From positions 108,542-172,541 of the forward strand of contig JAPKYK010000004.1 of assembly GCA_026394395.1 (NCBI GenBank): a stretch of DNA of 64,000 bases, written 5' to 3'. Positions within the stretch are counted from its first letter, which is position 1. The number at the start of each line of letters is the position of its first letter. Source of the stretch: Methanomassiliicoccales archaeon. GTDB lineage: Archaea; Thermoplasmatota; Thermoplasmata; Methanomassiliicoccales; UBA472. Under the pieces are notes generated by a model. The model saw only the letters and a list, made by a program, of their open reading frames with translations, did no database searches and was not told the DNA's origin. Made by a program: the position numbers and the translations under genes. Positions 36,145 to 45,691 of the stretch are shown one piece after another.

Positions 36145-36536
36145 TTAATCCTTTATCTCGATGAGCTTAGGCGGGCAATATCCCGGTTCGTATATCTCCT
36201 TCTTCTCCAGGGGGGTGGGGTACAGCACCTTGGTGAAGACCACCATGGCCAGAAGGGCGCCGACGACCTCCATTATCATGAAGACGATGCCACTGAGGGG
36301 GACAATCCCGCATATGGCATAGGTCATCATCCTGGCGAAGGTCACCGCCGGGTTAGCGAACATGGTGCTTACCGTGGAGACCAGCATCCCCCCCCACCAA
36401 GAAGGCTACGGCCATTCCCGTGGCATTGCTCTTGCCCTTGACGCAGCCATAGATGACCCCTACGAGTATTGGTGTTCGAGGTAGAGGAGTGCTTCGCCCC
36501 TTCGCCGCCCAAGCCGTTCCACAGGATGAAGGATTG
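36145..36536 (-). pseudogene. Aquaporin/MIP-family channel remnant with frameshift
   Basis: The minus-strand frame for positions about 36470-36145 reads LVGVIYGCVKGKSNATGMAVAFLVGGMLVSTVSTMFANPAVTFARM and continues to IEIKD before TAA. The second NPA box with its following Arg is typical of the aquaporin C-terminal half. Further upstream (about 36536-36490), another frame reads FILWNGLGGEGAKHSS, again membrane-protein-like, so a frameshift lies near 36478. The first half of the channel (first NPA box and about three helices) is absent. I infer a decayed water/glycerol channel gene. The terminator hairpin after it looks intact. Confidence 0.7.
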
Positions 36537-36588
36537 AACTGCGGCTCATGTTTAAATTATTCTTCTAACATTAGCTCGAACGATAGAG

Positions 36589-37083
36589 ATGATATGCGAA
36601 ATGTGCGGTAAGGAAATGGCGAGCCTGCTGCCGGTGAGGATCGAGGGGACGGTGCTCAGCGTCTGCCGCGACTGCGCCCGCTTCGGCGATAACGTGAAAG
36701 CGGGGGGAAAGAAGACGACCACCGCCGAGCCGTCGGTCATCCAGGCGAGGCTGGACAACCGCGAGCGCCGGATGCAGACCCATTCCGTGTACGAAACGGG
36801 TGAGGAGTCCATCGAGATGGCCGAGGACTATTCCAAGCGGATTAAGGAAGCCAGGGAGAAGATGGGCTGGAAGCAGGAGGAGCTGGCGGCCAAGATCAAC
36901 GAGCGGGTCAGCATCATCCACAAGCTGGAGAGCGGGACGATGCATCCGAACGACACCCTGGTGCGGAAGGTGGAGAAGGCCCTGGACATCAAGCTGAAGG
37001 AAAAAGTAATGATCACCACGGTGGAGAAGACCTCCAGCGGCAAGGCCCTGACCCTCGAGGACTGCGTTAAGAAAAAGAAGTGA
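36589..37083 (+). CDS. mbf1: MBF1, multiprotein bridging factor
   Basis: The protein of 164 residues has an N-terminal zinc ribbon (CEMCGKE and CRDCARFG), a flexible linker, and a C-terminal XRE/Cro helix-turn-helix (YSKRIKEAREKMGWKQEELAAKINERVSIIHKLESG..., about 80-140). A terminal lysine-rich stretch follows. Archaeal MBF1 joins translation/ribosome and transcription control. A TATA-like GTTTAAATT at about 36549-36557 lies about 35 nt before the ATG; there is only a weak GAG before the start. Confidence 0.93.
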   Translation: MICEMCGKEMASLLPVRIEGTVLSVCRDCARFGDNVKAGGKKTTTAEPSVIQARLDNRERRMQTHSVYETGEESIEMAEDYSKRIKEAREKMGWKQEELAAKINERVSIIHKLESGTMHPNDTLVRKVEKALDIKLKEKVMITTVEKTSSGKALTLEDCVKKKK

Positions 37084-37100
37084 CTACCGGTACCGGAGCA

Positions 37101-37643
37101 TCACTTCCGCAAAACCTCTTCCTTCACTTCTAATATGTACTTGCCGACGTCCACGCCCACGTCCTTACCGACGAGCAGGGCGGCCACCTCGGCGTCAACG
37201 GACAATTTCTCCACCACCTTGTTTATGCGGGCCACGACCTCCCGCTTGTTCCAGCCGGACTTGGCGGCGATGTCGTCGATGAGGACGGAGAACACCGGCG
37301 GCGCCTCCGCCTTCGCTGCGGCCGGGGACGCCTCGGCCTTGGTCGATGGAGCAGCTTCCCCCAGCTCGTTCAGCAGGTCTTTGGTGGGCTTGTAGTTCAA
37401 CGGCACTTCCACCGCCTTGTGGTCGAAGGTCGGGCGCACGTAACCGTCCGTAAGCTCTAGAAGCCCTTTGCGCAGCCCCGCCTCCAGTATCCGCTGCGCT
37501 TCCTTGGCCTCGATCCGGCCGGAGCCGGTGGGGTCGGACCATTTCAGCTCGAAGAACAGGGCGTTGATGAACTCCCGCTCGGACAGCATCTTCTTCCCCT
37601 TGCGGTTGAAAACCACGGCCACGGTCCGCTGGAGCTCGTTCAT
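37101..37643 (-). CDS. DUF2240 family protein
   Basis: The protein of about 180 residues begins MNELQRTVAVVFNRKGKKMLSEREFINALFFELKW, a winged-helix-like domain, followed by AQRILEAGLRKGLLELTDGYVRPTFD. These fit the archaeal DUF2240 family. An Ala/Pro-rich linker (about 95-120) leads to a helical C-terminal domain ending in EVKEEVLRK. I infer nucleic-acid or protein binding; the role is unknown. The start is the ATG at 37643; the frame continues upstream to 37721 but without a good site. It converges with MBF1 17 bp apart. Confidence 0.7.
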   Translation of the reverse strand: MNELQRTVAVVFNRKGKKMLSEREFINALFFELKWSDPTGSGRIEAKEAQRILEAGLRKGLLELTDGYVRPTFDHKAVEVPLNYKPTKDLLNELGEAAPSTKAEASPAAAKAEAPPVFSVLIDDIAAKSGWNKREVVARINKVVEKLSVDAEVAALLVGKDVGVDVGKYILEVKEEVLRK

Positions 37644-37789
37644 ACGATCATGCTCAAGAATCCCTTCCTTCGATATAACCTTGCCCCCAGTGCACGATAG
37701 GATAAAATACGGCCCAGCCATTTGACCCCTCAGGCAGCCGTCCTAGGTTTTTATCATTATCAATATGGGTGGAACGGGGTGCCACAATA

Positions 37790-37800
37790 TTCTTATATAG
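37790..37800 (+). promoter_or_regulatory. TATA-box promoter of the thermosome gene
   Basis: TCTTATATAG lies about 75 nt before the coding start. The predicted transcription start near 37822 leaves a leader of about 50 nt carrying the GGAGG site, so this gene is not leaderless. The leader contains CCGCTAGCTCAGAGCTAG, a short self-complementary stretch that might form a small hairpin. Confidence 0.55.
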
Positions 37801-37871
37801 AAGAACAAACATTCCAAGGCCCGCTAGCTCAGAGCTAGATGTCAATTTGATTTGATATGGAGGTTAGTAGT

Positions 37872-39506
37872 ATGGCAATGGGAAACACACCTATACTGAT
37901 ACTCAAAGAGGGTTCCAAGCGCGAGAAGGGCAAGGACGCCCAATACAACAATATAATGGCCGCCAGGGCCATCGCTGACGCGGTCAGGAGCACCCTCGGT
38001 CCCCGTGGAATGGACAAGATGCTGGTCGACTCCATGGGTGATGTCGTCATCACCAACGACGGCGTGACCATCTTGAAGGAGATCGATGTCGAGCACCCCG
38101 CCGCCAAGATGTTGGTGGAGGTCGCCAAGAGCCAGGACGAGGAGTGCGGCGACGGCACCACCACTGCGGTCATTCTGACCGGAGAACTGCTGAAGAAGTC
38201 CGTCGACCTCATCGACGCCAACGTTCATCCGACCATCATCACCGCCGGGTACCGCTTGGCCTGCTCCAAGGCCATGGAGGTCCTGGACTCGGTGTCCATC
38301 AAGGTCGAGCCGAAGGACCGCGAGACCCTCATGAAGATCGCCAAGACCGCCATGATGAGCAAGTCCGTATCCGGTTCCAAGGACCTCATGGCCAAGGTGG
38401 CCGTCGAATCTGTGTCCAACGTGGCCGAGAAGGTCAACGGCAAATGGGTCGTGGACATGGACAACATCCAGATCACCAAGAAGCACGGCGGTTCCATGGA
38501 CGACACCCAGTTGATCCAGGGGATCATCGTGGACAAGGAGCCGGTGCACCCCGGCATGCCCAAGAGGATCGAGAAGGCCAAGATCGCCCTGTTGGACGTG
38601 GCCTTGGAGATCAAGAAGACCGAGATCGACGCCAAGATCGAGATCACCGACCCCACCCAGATGCACGCCTTCCTCGACGAGGAGGAGCGCATGCTGAGAG
38701 AGATGGTCGACAAGATCAAGAAGATCGGGGCCAACGTCGTCTTCTGCCAGAAGGGCATCGACGACCTGGTCCAGCACTTCCTGGCCAAGGAGAGCATCTT
38801 CGCCGGACGCCGGGTCAAGAAGGGCGACATGGAGAAGCTGTCGAAGGCCACTGGCGCAACCATCATCTCCAAGATCAACGAGCTGGAGGTCAGCGACCTG
38901 GGCAAGGCCGACCTGGTAGAGGTCCGCAAGATCCAGGAGGAAGAGATGACCTTCGTCACCGGCTGCAAGAACCCCAAGGCCATATCCATCCTGATCAGGG
39001 GCGGTACCGACCATGTGGTGGCCGAGATCGAGCGTTCCCTGGATGACGCCATGAGCGTCGTCTCCGTCGCGATCGAGGACGGAAACATGCTCACCGGCGG
39101 CGGTTCCACGGCCGTCGAGGTGGCCCTGCGCCTGCGCGAGTACTCCTCCTCCGTCGGAGGACGCGAGCAGATCGCCATCGACGCCTTCGCCTCTGCGATG
39201 GAAGTAATTCCCACCGCCCTGGCCGAGAACGCCGGGCTGGACCCCATCGACATACTCATCGAGATGAGGAAGTCCCACAAGGCGGGCAAGAAGCACGCTG
39301 GCGTGAACGTATTCACCGGGCAGGTCGAGGACATGATTGCCAATGACGTCCTGGAACCGTTCCGGGTGGGCAAGCAGGCCATAAGCTCGGCCACCGACGC
39401 CGCTATCATGATCCTGAGGATCGACGATGTCATCGCCTCCAAGGGCACCCCTGGCATGAGCTCCAAGGACATGGTCGGCAAGCAGGGACTGGCCGACGTT
39501 GATTAA
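37872..39506 (+). CDS. thsA: Thermosome (group II chaperonin) subunit
   Basis: The protein of about 544 residues has group II chaperonin marks: LRDG-like starting block [24 protein letters not shown]-binding [29 protein letters not shown], the DGTTTAVIL loop, [17 protein letters not shown], and [33 protein letters not shown]. It refolds proteins inside a double-ring chamber. The usual Gly/Met-rich tail is short. The ATG at 37872 has GGAGG 8 nt upstream, better than the ATG at 37857 which overlaps that site. A hairpin follows the stop. Confidence 0.95.
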   Translation: MAMGNTPILILKEGSKREKGKDAQYNNIMAARAIADAVRSTLGPRGMDKMLVDSMGDVVITNDGVTILKEIDVEHPAAKMLVEVAKSQDEECGDGTTTAVILTGELLKKSVDLIDANVHPTIITAGYRLACSKAMEVLDSVSIKVEPKDRETLMKIAKTAMMSKSVSGSKDLMAKVAVESVSNVAEKVNGKWVVDMDNIQITKKHGGSMDDTQLIQGIIVDKEPVHPGMPKRIEKAKIALLDVALEIKKTEIDAKIEITDPTQMHAFLDEEERMLREMVDKIKKIGANVVFCQKGIDDLVQHFLAKESIFAGRRVKKGDMEKLSKATGATIISKINELEVSDLGKADLVEVRKIQEEEMTFVTGCKNPKAISILIRGGTDHVVAEIERSLDDAMSVVSVAIEDGNMLTGGGSTAVEVALRLREYSSSVGGREQIAIDAFASAMEVIPTALAENAGLDPIDILIEMRKSHKAGKKHAGVNVFTGQVEDMIANDVLEPFRVGKQAISSATDAAIMILRIDDVIASKGTPGMSSKDMVGKQGLADVD

Positions 39507-39514
39507 ACCCTAAC

Positions 39515-39545
39515 GGGGGGCAAAACCCCCCATCAACAACCTTTT
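39515..39545 (+). terminator. Terminator hairpin after the thermosome gene
   Basis: GGGGGG (39515-39520), loop CAAAA, then CCCCCC (39526-39531), followed after a 10-nt spacer by CTTTTA. It separates the thermosome gene from the grpE-dnaK-dnaJ operon. Confidence 0.6.
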
Positions 39546-39580
39546 ACATTCTGAAGACTAAGCTAACGGGTGGTCCCTCG

Positions 39581-40123
39581 ATGGAAGACAGCTCCAAGGA
39601 CACGCGGCCCCCGCAAGCGGGGGAGGCCCAGGAAGGGTCGCTAACAACGGGTGAAGAGGCGGAGCTCTTGAAAAAGGACCTTGTGGAAGCAAAGGCCCAG
39701 GCGGAAAGGAACCTGGAGCTGGCCAAGAGAATACAGGCCGATTTCGACAATTACAAGAAGCGAACCCAGCGCGACCGCGAGGAGCAGATGAAGGCGGCCA
39801 ACGACAAGCTGCTCTACGAACTGCTGGGCTTCCTGGACGACTTCGAGCGGGCCCTCTCATCGAAGGGGACGCCGGAGGAACTCCGGAGCGGCTTGGAATC
39901 CATCCACGATAACTTACGATCAATGCTCCAGTCCAAGGGACTGGTAGAGACGCCCTGCGAGACCTTCGACCCGGCGCTGCACGAGGCGCTGTGCGTTGGC
40001 GAGGGGGAGGAGGGCAAGGTCCTGGAGGTGTACCAGAAGGGGTACTGTCTGGGACCGCGAGTAATTCGCTACGCCAAGGTGAAAGTGGGCAAGGATAAGG
40101 ACAGAGGTGAATCAGATGGCTAA
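39581..40123 (+). CDS. grpE: GrpE, nucleotide-exchange factor of DnaK
   Basis: The protein of 180 residues has an acidic N-terminus, a long coiled coil (about 28-75, with [43 protein letters not shown]), and the C-terminal beta domain [29 protein letters not shown]. It promotes ADP release from DnaK. It overlaps dnaK by 8 nt, so the genes form one operon with dnaJ. The DnaK system in archaea is thought to derive from bacteria. Confidence 0.95.
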   Translation: MEDSSKDTRPPQAGEAQEGSLTTGEEAELLKKDLVEAKAQAERNLELAKRIQADFDNYKKRTQRDREEQMKAANDKLLYELLGFLDDFERALSSKGTPEELRSGLESIHDNLRSMLQSKGLVETPCETFDPALHEALCVGEGEEGKVLEVYQKGYCLGPRVIRYAKVKVGKDKDRGESDG

Positions 40124-41960
40124 GATCATTGGAATAGATTTGGGAACCAGCAACTCGGCCGCGGCGGTCATGGAAGGCGGCCGGCCGACGATAATACCCA
40201 GCGCGGAGGGGACCAGCATAGGAGGGAAGGCCTTCCCGTCCTACGTGGCCTTCACTAAGGACAACCAGCTTCTGGTCGGCGAGCCGGCCAGGCGCCAGGC
40301 GGTCACCAACCCGGACGGCACCATTGCCGCCATAAAGCGCAAGATGGGCACGGACTACAAGGTCAAGGTACTGGGCAAGGAGTACTCCCCGCAGCAGATC
40401 TCCGCCTTCATACTGCAGAAGATCAAGAGGGACGCCGAAGCATATCTCAACGAGGAGGTCACCAAGGCGGTCATCACCGTCCCGGCCTACTTCAACGACA
40501 ACCAGAGGCAGGCCACCAAGGACGCCGGGGCCATCGCCGGGCTGGAAGTGATCAGGATAATCAACGAGCCTACCTCCGCGGCGCTCGCTTTCGGCCTGGA
40601 CAAGGCCGGCACGTCCCAGAAGGTCATGGTGTTCGACCTGGGCGGCGGAACGTTGGATGTCACCATCATGGACTTCAGCGAGGGCGTCTTCGAGGTGGTC
40701 TCCACCAGCGGCGACACCCAGCTAGGCGGAACGGACATGGACGAGCTGCTGATCAGGTTCGCCGTCAACACCTTCCAAAAGGAGTCCGGCATCGACCTGA
40801 CCCCGGACAAGATGGCCATGTGGAGGGTGCGCGAGGCCTGCGAGAAGGCCAAGATCGAGCTCTCCACCACCATGTCCACCGAGATCAACCTGCCCTTCCT
40901 GGCCTCCGCCGCCGACGGACCGAAGCATCTTGCTTTTAACCTAACGAGGGCGAAGTTAGAAGAGCTGGTCGAGCCGGTGGTCAACCGTTGCCGCGGGCCC
41001 GTCGAACGAGCCATCAAGGACTCCAACCTCAACGCCGACAAGATAGATTCGATCATCCTGGTCGGAGGTCCGACCCGCATGCCGGTCATACAGAGGTTCG
41101 TCGAGGGTTTGGTGGGCAAGAAGATCCAGCGCGGGGTCGACCCGATGGAATGCGTGGCCATGGGCGCCGCGGTCCAGGCGGCCGTGCTCGCCGGAGAGGT
41201 CAAGGACGTGCTCCTGCTGGACGTGACGCCCCTGTCCCTGAGCATCGAGACCTTGGGCGGAATAGCCACCAAGCTCATCGAGAGGAACACCACGATACCG
41301 ACTCGCAAGTCCCAGATATTCTCCACCGCCGCCGACGGGCAGACCAGCGTGGAGATACACGTCACGCAGGGCGAACGCCCGATGGCCAAGGACAACACCT
41401 CCCTGGGCCGCTTCATGCTAATGGGCATCCCGCCCGCACCGCGGGGCATCCCGCAGATCGAGGTGGCCTTCGACATCGATGCCAACGGCATCGTGAACGT
41501 CAGCGCCAAGGACCTGGGAACGAAGAAAGAAGCGAAGATCACCATCACCGCCTCTACCAAGCTTTCCACCGACGACATCGACAAGATGGTCAAGGAGGCC
41601 GAGCGCTTCGCCGAGGACGACCTGAAGAACAAGGCGAAGGTGGAAGCAATCAACCAGGCCGACCAGCTGGTCTACGCCACGGAGAAGGCGCTGACCGAGC
41701 TGGGCGACCAGGCCTCCAACGAGGAGAGGACCAAGGTCGAGGCCCTGGTCAACGACGTCAAGGAGGAGATCAAGAAGGGCGACGCCGCCTCCATCAAAGC
41801 GAAGATGGACGCCCTGCAGAAGGAGTTCTACGCCATATCCACCCGCATCTACCAGAACATGGCGCAGAAGCAGCAGGAGGCCCAACAGGGCCCGCAAGCC
41901 GAGGCCCCCAAGGACGACAACGTAGTCGACGCCGACTACAAGATTGTTGACGATAAGTAG
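40116..41960 (+). CDS. dnaK: DnaK (Hsp70) chaperone
   Basis: The protein of about 614 residues starts [21 protein letters not shown], with [39 protein letters not shown] as the ATPase core, [15 protein letters not shown], and a substrate-binding domain from about 390. It ends ADYKIVDDK. It folds and protects proteins with ATP, DnaJ and GrpE. The ATG at 40116 is 5-6 nt after AGAGGTGA; a GTG at 40107 overlaps that site. The stop is TAG, giving an example of TAG used as a normal stop in this genome. Confidence 0.97.
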   Translation: MAKIIGIDLGTSNSAAAVMEGGRPTIIPSAEGTSIGGKAFPSYVAFTKDNQLLVGEPARRQAVTNPDGTIAAIKRKMGTDYKVKVLGKEYSPQQISAFILQKIKRDAEAYLNEEVTKAVITVPAYFNDNQRQATKDAGAIAGLEVIRIINEPTSAALAFGLDKAGTSQKVMVFDLGGGTLDVTIMDFSEGVFEVVSTSGDTQLGGTDMDELLIRFAVNTFQKESGIDLTPDKMAMWRVREACEKAKIELSTTMSTEINLPFLASAADGPKHLAFNLTRAKLEELVEPVVNRCRGPVERAIKDSNLNADKIDSIILVGGPTRMPVIQRFVEGLVGKKIQRGVDPMECVAMGAAVQAAVLAGEVKDVLLLDVTPLSLSIETLGGIATKLIERNTTIPTRKSQIFSTAADGQTSVEIHVTQGERPMAKDNTSLGRFMLMGIPPAPRGIPQIEVAFDIDANGIVNVSAKDLGTKKEAKITITASTKLSTDDIDKMVKEAERFAEDDLKNKAKVEAINQADQLVYATEKALTELGDQASNEERTKVEALVNDVKEEIKKGDAASIKAKMDALQKEFYAISTRIYQNMAQKQQEAQQGPQAEAPKDDNVVDADYKIVDDK

Positions 41961-41968
41961 GCGTCCAC

Positions 41969-43096
41969 ATGGCCGAGAAGCGCGACTACTACGAGGTCCT
42001 GGGCGTGGACCGCAAGGCCGGCGAGGAGGAGATTAAGAAATCATACCGCCAGTTGGCCCGGCAGTACCACCCCGACGTCACCAAGGAGGACCCCAAGGTG
42101 GCCGAGGAGCGCTTCAAGGAGATGTCCGAAGCGTACGAAGTGCTGATGGACAAGCAGAAGCGGGAGCTGTACGACAAGTACGGCCACGCCGGCGTCAACA
42201 GCCAGTTCCAGGGCGGCGGGTTCAACTGGAACGACTTCACCCACCAGGGCGACATCCGCGACATATTCGGGGAAGGAGGCTTCGGCGGGGGCAACATATT
42301 CGACATGTTCTTCGGGGGCGGCCGTTCGCGCGGCCCGCACCAGGGGCAGTCGCTGCGCTACGACCTGGATATCACACTCGAGGAGGCGGCCTCAGGGATT
42401 AAGAAGGAGCTGACCCTGCCCCTGACGGTCAAGTGCGAGGCCTGCGGGGGCACCGGCTCCAAGAGCCGCAAGGAGGAGCTGTGCTCGCAGTGCGGCGGCA
42501 AGGGCCAGATGCAGCGCGTGGAGCGCCGCGGCTACTCGCAGTTCGTGACCGTCGGCCCCTGCTCCAAATGCGACGGCACCGGCAAGAACATCAAGGACCC
42601 CTGCCCGGAGTGCGACAGGGGCTGGACGCGCAAGCGTCAAAAGATATCCCTGGACATCCCGAAGGGCGTGGACACCGGAATGCGCTTGCGCGTGGCCGGG
42701 GCCGGGGAACCATCGCCGGACGGTGGACCGCCCGGAGACCTCTTCGTGGTCATGAATGTGAAGGAGCACAGTGTCTTCCAGAGGGACGGTGCGGACCTGT
42801 ACATGACGCAGGAGATCAGCTTCACCGAGGCGGCGCTTGGCGCGACGATCGAGGTCCCCACGCTGGAGAAGAAGAAGGTGGAAATGACCATCCCCGCCGG
42901 CACGCAACCCGGAGAGGTGCAGCGCCTGAAGGGGCTGGGAATGCCGCGCATGGAAGGGCACGGCCGGGGGGACCAGTACGCCCGCCTGAAAATGGTAGTG
43001 CCGAAGAAGCTGACGGCCGAGCAGAAGGAACTGCTGCGGAAGTTCGAAGGCCTCGAACCGGGGAGGAAAGGGCTCTTCGGGCGGAGCAAGATCTGA
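41969..43096 (+). CDS. dnaJ: DnaJ (Hsp40) co-chaperone
   Basis: The protein of 375 residues has a J domain with the HPD motif ([33 protein letters not shown]), a Gly/Phe-rich region ([16 protein letters not shown]), and four Cys-rich repeats ([32 protein letters not shown]). C-terminal substrate domains end in [14 protein letters not shown]. The fourth zinc repeat lacks the usual final Gly. It stimulates DnaK. It begins 8 nt after dnaK. A T-run (TTTTTT, 43100-43105) follows the stop and overlaps the end of the convergent DUF1294 gene. Confidence 0.96.
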   Translation: MAEKRDYYEVLGVDRKAGEEEIKKSYRQLARQYHPDVTKEDPKVAEERFKEMSEAYEVLMDKQKRELYDKYGHAGVNSQFQGGGFNWNDFTHQGDIRDIFGEGGFGGGNIFDMFFGGGRSRGPHQGQSLRYDLDITLEEAASGIKKELTLPLTVKCEACGGTGSKSRKEELCSQCGGKGQMQRVERRGYSQFVTVGPCSKCDGTGKNIKDPCPECDRGWTRKRQKISLDIPKGVDTGMRLRVAGAGEPSPDGGPPGDLFVVMNVKEHSVFQRDGADLYMTQEISFTEAALGATIEVPTLEKKKVEMTIPAGTQPGEVQRLKGLGMPRMEGHGRGDQYARLKMVVPKKLTAEQKELLRKFEGLEPGRKGLFGRSKI

Positions 43097-43103
43097 CGGT
43101 TTT

Positions 43104-43376
43104 TTAGGTCAGCAGCAGCACGAACAGCAGTACGTGCAGCACGGCGAACACTGGCACCAGCAGGAACAGGGTCTTCCTGGTCTTGTGATGGAACCATCTC
43201 ATTCCGGCCAAGGCCCCGAACGGCCCGAACAGGGCCATGGTCAGCATTTTTTTTTCCGAGATACGCCGGCCGCCAATCCTGGCCCGGTGCTTGTCGAAGC
43301 CGTACAGCACCATAGCCAATAGGTTGACCAGCAGGTATGCGCCGACCAACAGCAGCGTCGGATAGTCCCACTCCAT
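43104..43376 (-). CDS. DUF1294 family small membrane protein
   Basis: The 90 residues have three hydrophobic helices and a central LYGFDKHRARIGGRRISEKKMLTMALFGPFGALAGMRWFHHKTRK, which fits DUF1294. The family occurs in bacteria and archaea, often fused to cold-shock domains; its role is unknown. The C-terminal part is a leucine- and valine-rich helix. It is convergent with dnaJ with almost no gap. Confidence 0.85.
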   Translation of the reverse strand: MEWDYPTLLLVGAYLLVNLLAMVLYGFDKHRARIGGRRISEKKMLTMALFGPFGALAGMRWFHHKTRKTLFLLVPVFAVLHVLLFVLLLT

Positions 43377-43423
43377 ACCAGATAAATGCGCAGGAGCCGT
43401 AAATGGTTTTTCCTGCCCTCAGC

Positions 43424-44164
43424 TCACGACATCACCCCGAAGCGGTCCCAGCCCCTCATCAACTGAGATACAAGGTCTTCCTGCTCTACCCTTAGACCGA
43501 ATTTTCGGAAGTACTGGTCCAAGGAACCGAGGCCCTGCCGCAGAGCCCTCTCAGCTTCGGTCAGCCTGGCCCAGGGCACATCCCCTATGCGGTCCACCCG
43601 GATAGCCTCGGACAGGTCGATGAACCATGGACGGTCGTCGGCGACCAACACGTTGTAGGGACTGAGGTCTGAATGAACAACGCCTGCCCGAGCCAGGGAG
43701 GCAACTCCTTGCAGCACAATTTCCATCATCCCTGCGGGGTCCTGGGGCTCACAATCCTGCAGTCGGGGCGCCAGTCCCCATCCATCGTCCAGGTACCTCA
43801 TGGACAATATGTTCTCCACTCGCCTGACCGGGGTTGATACCGGAGCCCCGCCCTTCCAGGCCTGTAGCAGCATGTCGTACTCGTGCGCGGCCATCCATCC
43901 CGCCGAGATCAGCTTGATAGGGTGTCCTCCTCGGTGCGAGGTCTGGTACAAACGGTACACCTTCACGGCCAGGGGCGCGTCGTGGTACTCGGCCAAGTAC
44001 ACTTCGGCCTCCTTCCCGGAGGATATCATTCCCCGCACCTTCGTGGCCAGGCCGTTCTCCAGTATGCACTGGACGGTCTGACGGTATCCACTCTCCTGGA
44101 ACTCGATGTTCCCTGATCTGATGCGCCAGGCCACGCTGGTGTCAAGATACGGATCGTTTGGCAT
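43424..44164 (-). CDS. rio1: RIO1-type serine/threonine protein kinase
   Basis: The protein of 246 residues has the RIO nucleotide loop (GMISSGKEAEVYLAEYHDAPLAVKVYR, about 45-70), the catalytic VVHSDLSPYNVLV and the metal-binding WFIDLSEAI. The RIO1 group has a flexible loop with the HPIKLISAGW segment as here. RIO1 acts in late maturation of the small ribosomal subunit in archaea and eukaryotes. The start ATG at 44164 (MPNDPYLDTSVAWRI) is not preceded by an obvious ribosome site. A TATA-like element inside an inverted repeat lies about 95 bp upstream. Confidence 0.9.
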   Translation of the reverse strand: MPNDPYLDTSVAWRIRSGNIEFQESGYRQTVQCILENGLATKVRGMISSGKEAEVYLAEYHDAPLAVKVYRLYQTSHRGGHPIKLISAGWMAAHEYDMLLQAWKGGAPVSTPVRRVENILSMRYLDDGWGLAPRLQDCEPQDPAGMMEIVLQGVASLARAGVVHSDLSPYNVLVADDRPWFIDLSEAIRVDRIGDVPWARLTEAERALRQGLGSLDQYFRKFGLRVEQEDLVSQLMRGWDRFGVMS

Positions 44165-44235
44165 CTCTTTCTCTGTGCGAAATTCGAATCGGTCGGAACG
44201 CTGACGAAGAAGGATGCCTGGGCGAGACCTCAGTC

Positions 44236-44289
44236 AGGTTCCCGGCATCCTGCTGAAAATATATGTGCTGGCATCATATCCGGGAACCT
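44236..44289. promoter_or_regulatory. Inverted repeat enclosing a TATA-like box between rio1 and the MFS gene
   Basis: AGGTTCCCGG (44236-44245) and its exact complement CCGGGAACCT (44280-44289) are separated by 34 nt that contain AAAATATATG (44256-44265). The arms are a possible operator pair or a stem. A TATA in the middle suggests control of the rio1 promoter on the minus strand, the plus-strand MFS gene, or both. Confidence 0.45.
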
Positions 44290-44407
44290 CCTGGTCCAAT
44301 GACCATGGTTTTGATGCGCAGTTCAATAGATAAACCTGCCGGAAAACGTGTTATTCCATGACAGTAGAAATCATTAATTGAGGCTCGGCATTGACTACCC
44401 CTTACAA

Positions 44408-45691
44408 ATGGCCATCCGATTGCCTTCCTTCCAATCCGCCCGCGGTTACGACCGCCGGGTCTGGACGCTCTTCTACGGGCGCATCATCTCCTCGCTGGGC
44501 TTCTCAATCGTGATGCCCTTCCTTTCCATCTACCTGAACCAGGAGCTGGGCATATCCATGACCGTGGTGGGCCTAGTGCTCCTAATATCGGCGATCGTCG
44601 GAGCGTCAGGGCAGATCTTGGGAGGGGAGCTGGCCGATATCGTCGGTCGCAAGAAGGTCATGGTCATCGCCATGGCCACCCGCTGCCTGATGTTCATCGG
44701 GCTGGCCTACGTCATCGCCGGAGGGGCCGACCTGGTGGTCATAACCGTCATGATCTGCATGAGCAGCCTGGCCGGGTCCTTCTTCGAGCCAGCCTCCAGC
44801 GCCATGATAGCCGACGTGGTCGAGCCAAAGAAGAGGCTGGAGGCCTACGGGCTCTTGCGCATAGGCGGCAACCTCGGCTGGACTATAGGGCCGCTTCTGG
44901 GCGGGCTGCTGGCCATGATATCGTACCCGTTCCTGTTCCTCATCAGCGCCCTGGCCACGGGGACGGTGTCCATCATAGTGTTCCTGTTCGTGGGGGAGAG
45001 CATCAGCCCCGGCTCCAAGAGGGAGCGCTTCTCCCTGCGGGACCTGGGGCGGCTGGGCAAGGACCGCCGCTTCATAGCCTTCTCCTTCATCTCCATATTC
45101 CTGTTCATGATGTTCGGGCAAATGGCCTCCACCTACGCCGTGTTCTCCACGGCCCAGATCGGACTGACCAGCGCCGAGATCGGTTATATCTACGCGATCA
45201 ACGGCCTGATGGTAGTACTGATCCAGTTCCCCATCTCCCGGGCCATCAGCCACCATCGGATGACCAGGGTCATGGCCTTTGGTTCGTTGTTGTACGCCAT
45301 AGGCTACGGCATTGTCGGCCTCACCCCGACGTTAGGACTGCAGCTACCGTCCTGGCTGCTCTCCCCTGGCTTCATGTACCTGGCCATGTGCATGTTCATC
45401 GTGACCATGGGCGAGATGATAGTCTCGCCGTCATCTACCGCCCTGGTGGCCAAGATGTCCCCGGAGAAGGAACGGGGCAGGTACCAAGGGATGTACGGGC
45501 TGGTGAGCAGCTTCGGATTCTCCGCCGGTCCCTTCTTCGGCGGGCTGCTCTACGACAATTTCCTGGGCGATCCGATAATAATGTGGGCCGGCATCGGCTG
45601 CTTCGGGCTGTTCGCAGCCATAGGCTTCCTGGCCTTGGGACGGGCCATACCGGAGCGCACCGACCGCGTGGACGAGAACGAAGCGGTCTAG
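44408..45691 (+). CDS. Major facilitator superfamily transporter
   Basis: The protein of about 427 residues has twelve membrane helices. It carries MFS marks between helices 2 and 3 (GGELADIVGRKKVMVIAMATR) and near helix 5 (RIGGNLGWTIGPLLGGLLA, the antiporter-type motif C). The second half repeats them weakly (SPEKERGRYQGMYGL). It looks like a multidrug-type proton-coupled efflux carrier, but the substrate is unknown. The start is uncertain (ATG 44408 or TTG 44378). The stop is TAG and its last four bases (CTAG) are shared with the convergent gene. Confidence 0.88.
   Translation: MAIRLPSFQSARGYDRRVWTLFYGRIISSLGFSIVMPFLSIYLNQELGISMTVVGLVLLISAIVGASGQILGGELADIVGRKKVMVIAMATRCLMFIGLAYVIAGGADLVVITVMICMSSLAGSFFEPASSAMIADVVEPKKRLEAYGLLRIGGNLGWTIGPLLGGLLAMISYPFLFLISALATGTVSIIVFLFVGESISPGSKRERFSLRDLGRLGKDRRFIAFSFISIFLFMMFGQMASTYAVFSTAQIGLTSAEIGYIYAINGLMVVLIQFPISRAISHHRMTRVMAFGSLLYAIGYGIVGLTPTLGLQLPSWLLSPGFMYLAMCMFIVTMGEMIVSPSSTALVAKMSPEKERGRYQGMYGLVSSFGFSAGPFFGGLLYDNFLGDPIIMWAGIGCFGLFAAIGFLALGRAIPERTDRVDENEAV

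Noticed and set aside
37816-37845. A tRNA-like stretch (GGCCCGCTAGCTCAGAGC) upstream of the thermosome gene
   Set aside because: It resembles the 5' arm of a tRNA but no anticodon arm, T arm or acceptor partner follows; it lies in the thermosome leader.
37842-39296. Long open frames antisense to the thermosome and dnaK genes (up to 484 residues)
   Set aside because: They mirror GC-rich codons of genuine, conserved genes on the other strand and have no family resemblance or ribosome sites.
39515-39531. GGGGGG-CAAAA-CCCCCC as a riboswitch or mobile-element end
   Set aside because: Simple hairpin just after the thermosome stop; a terminator explains it.
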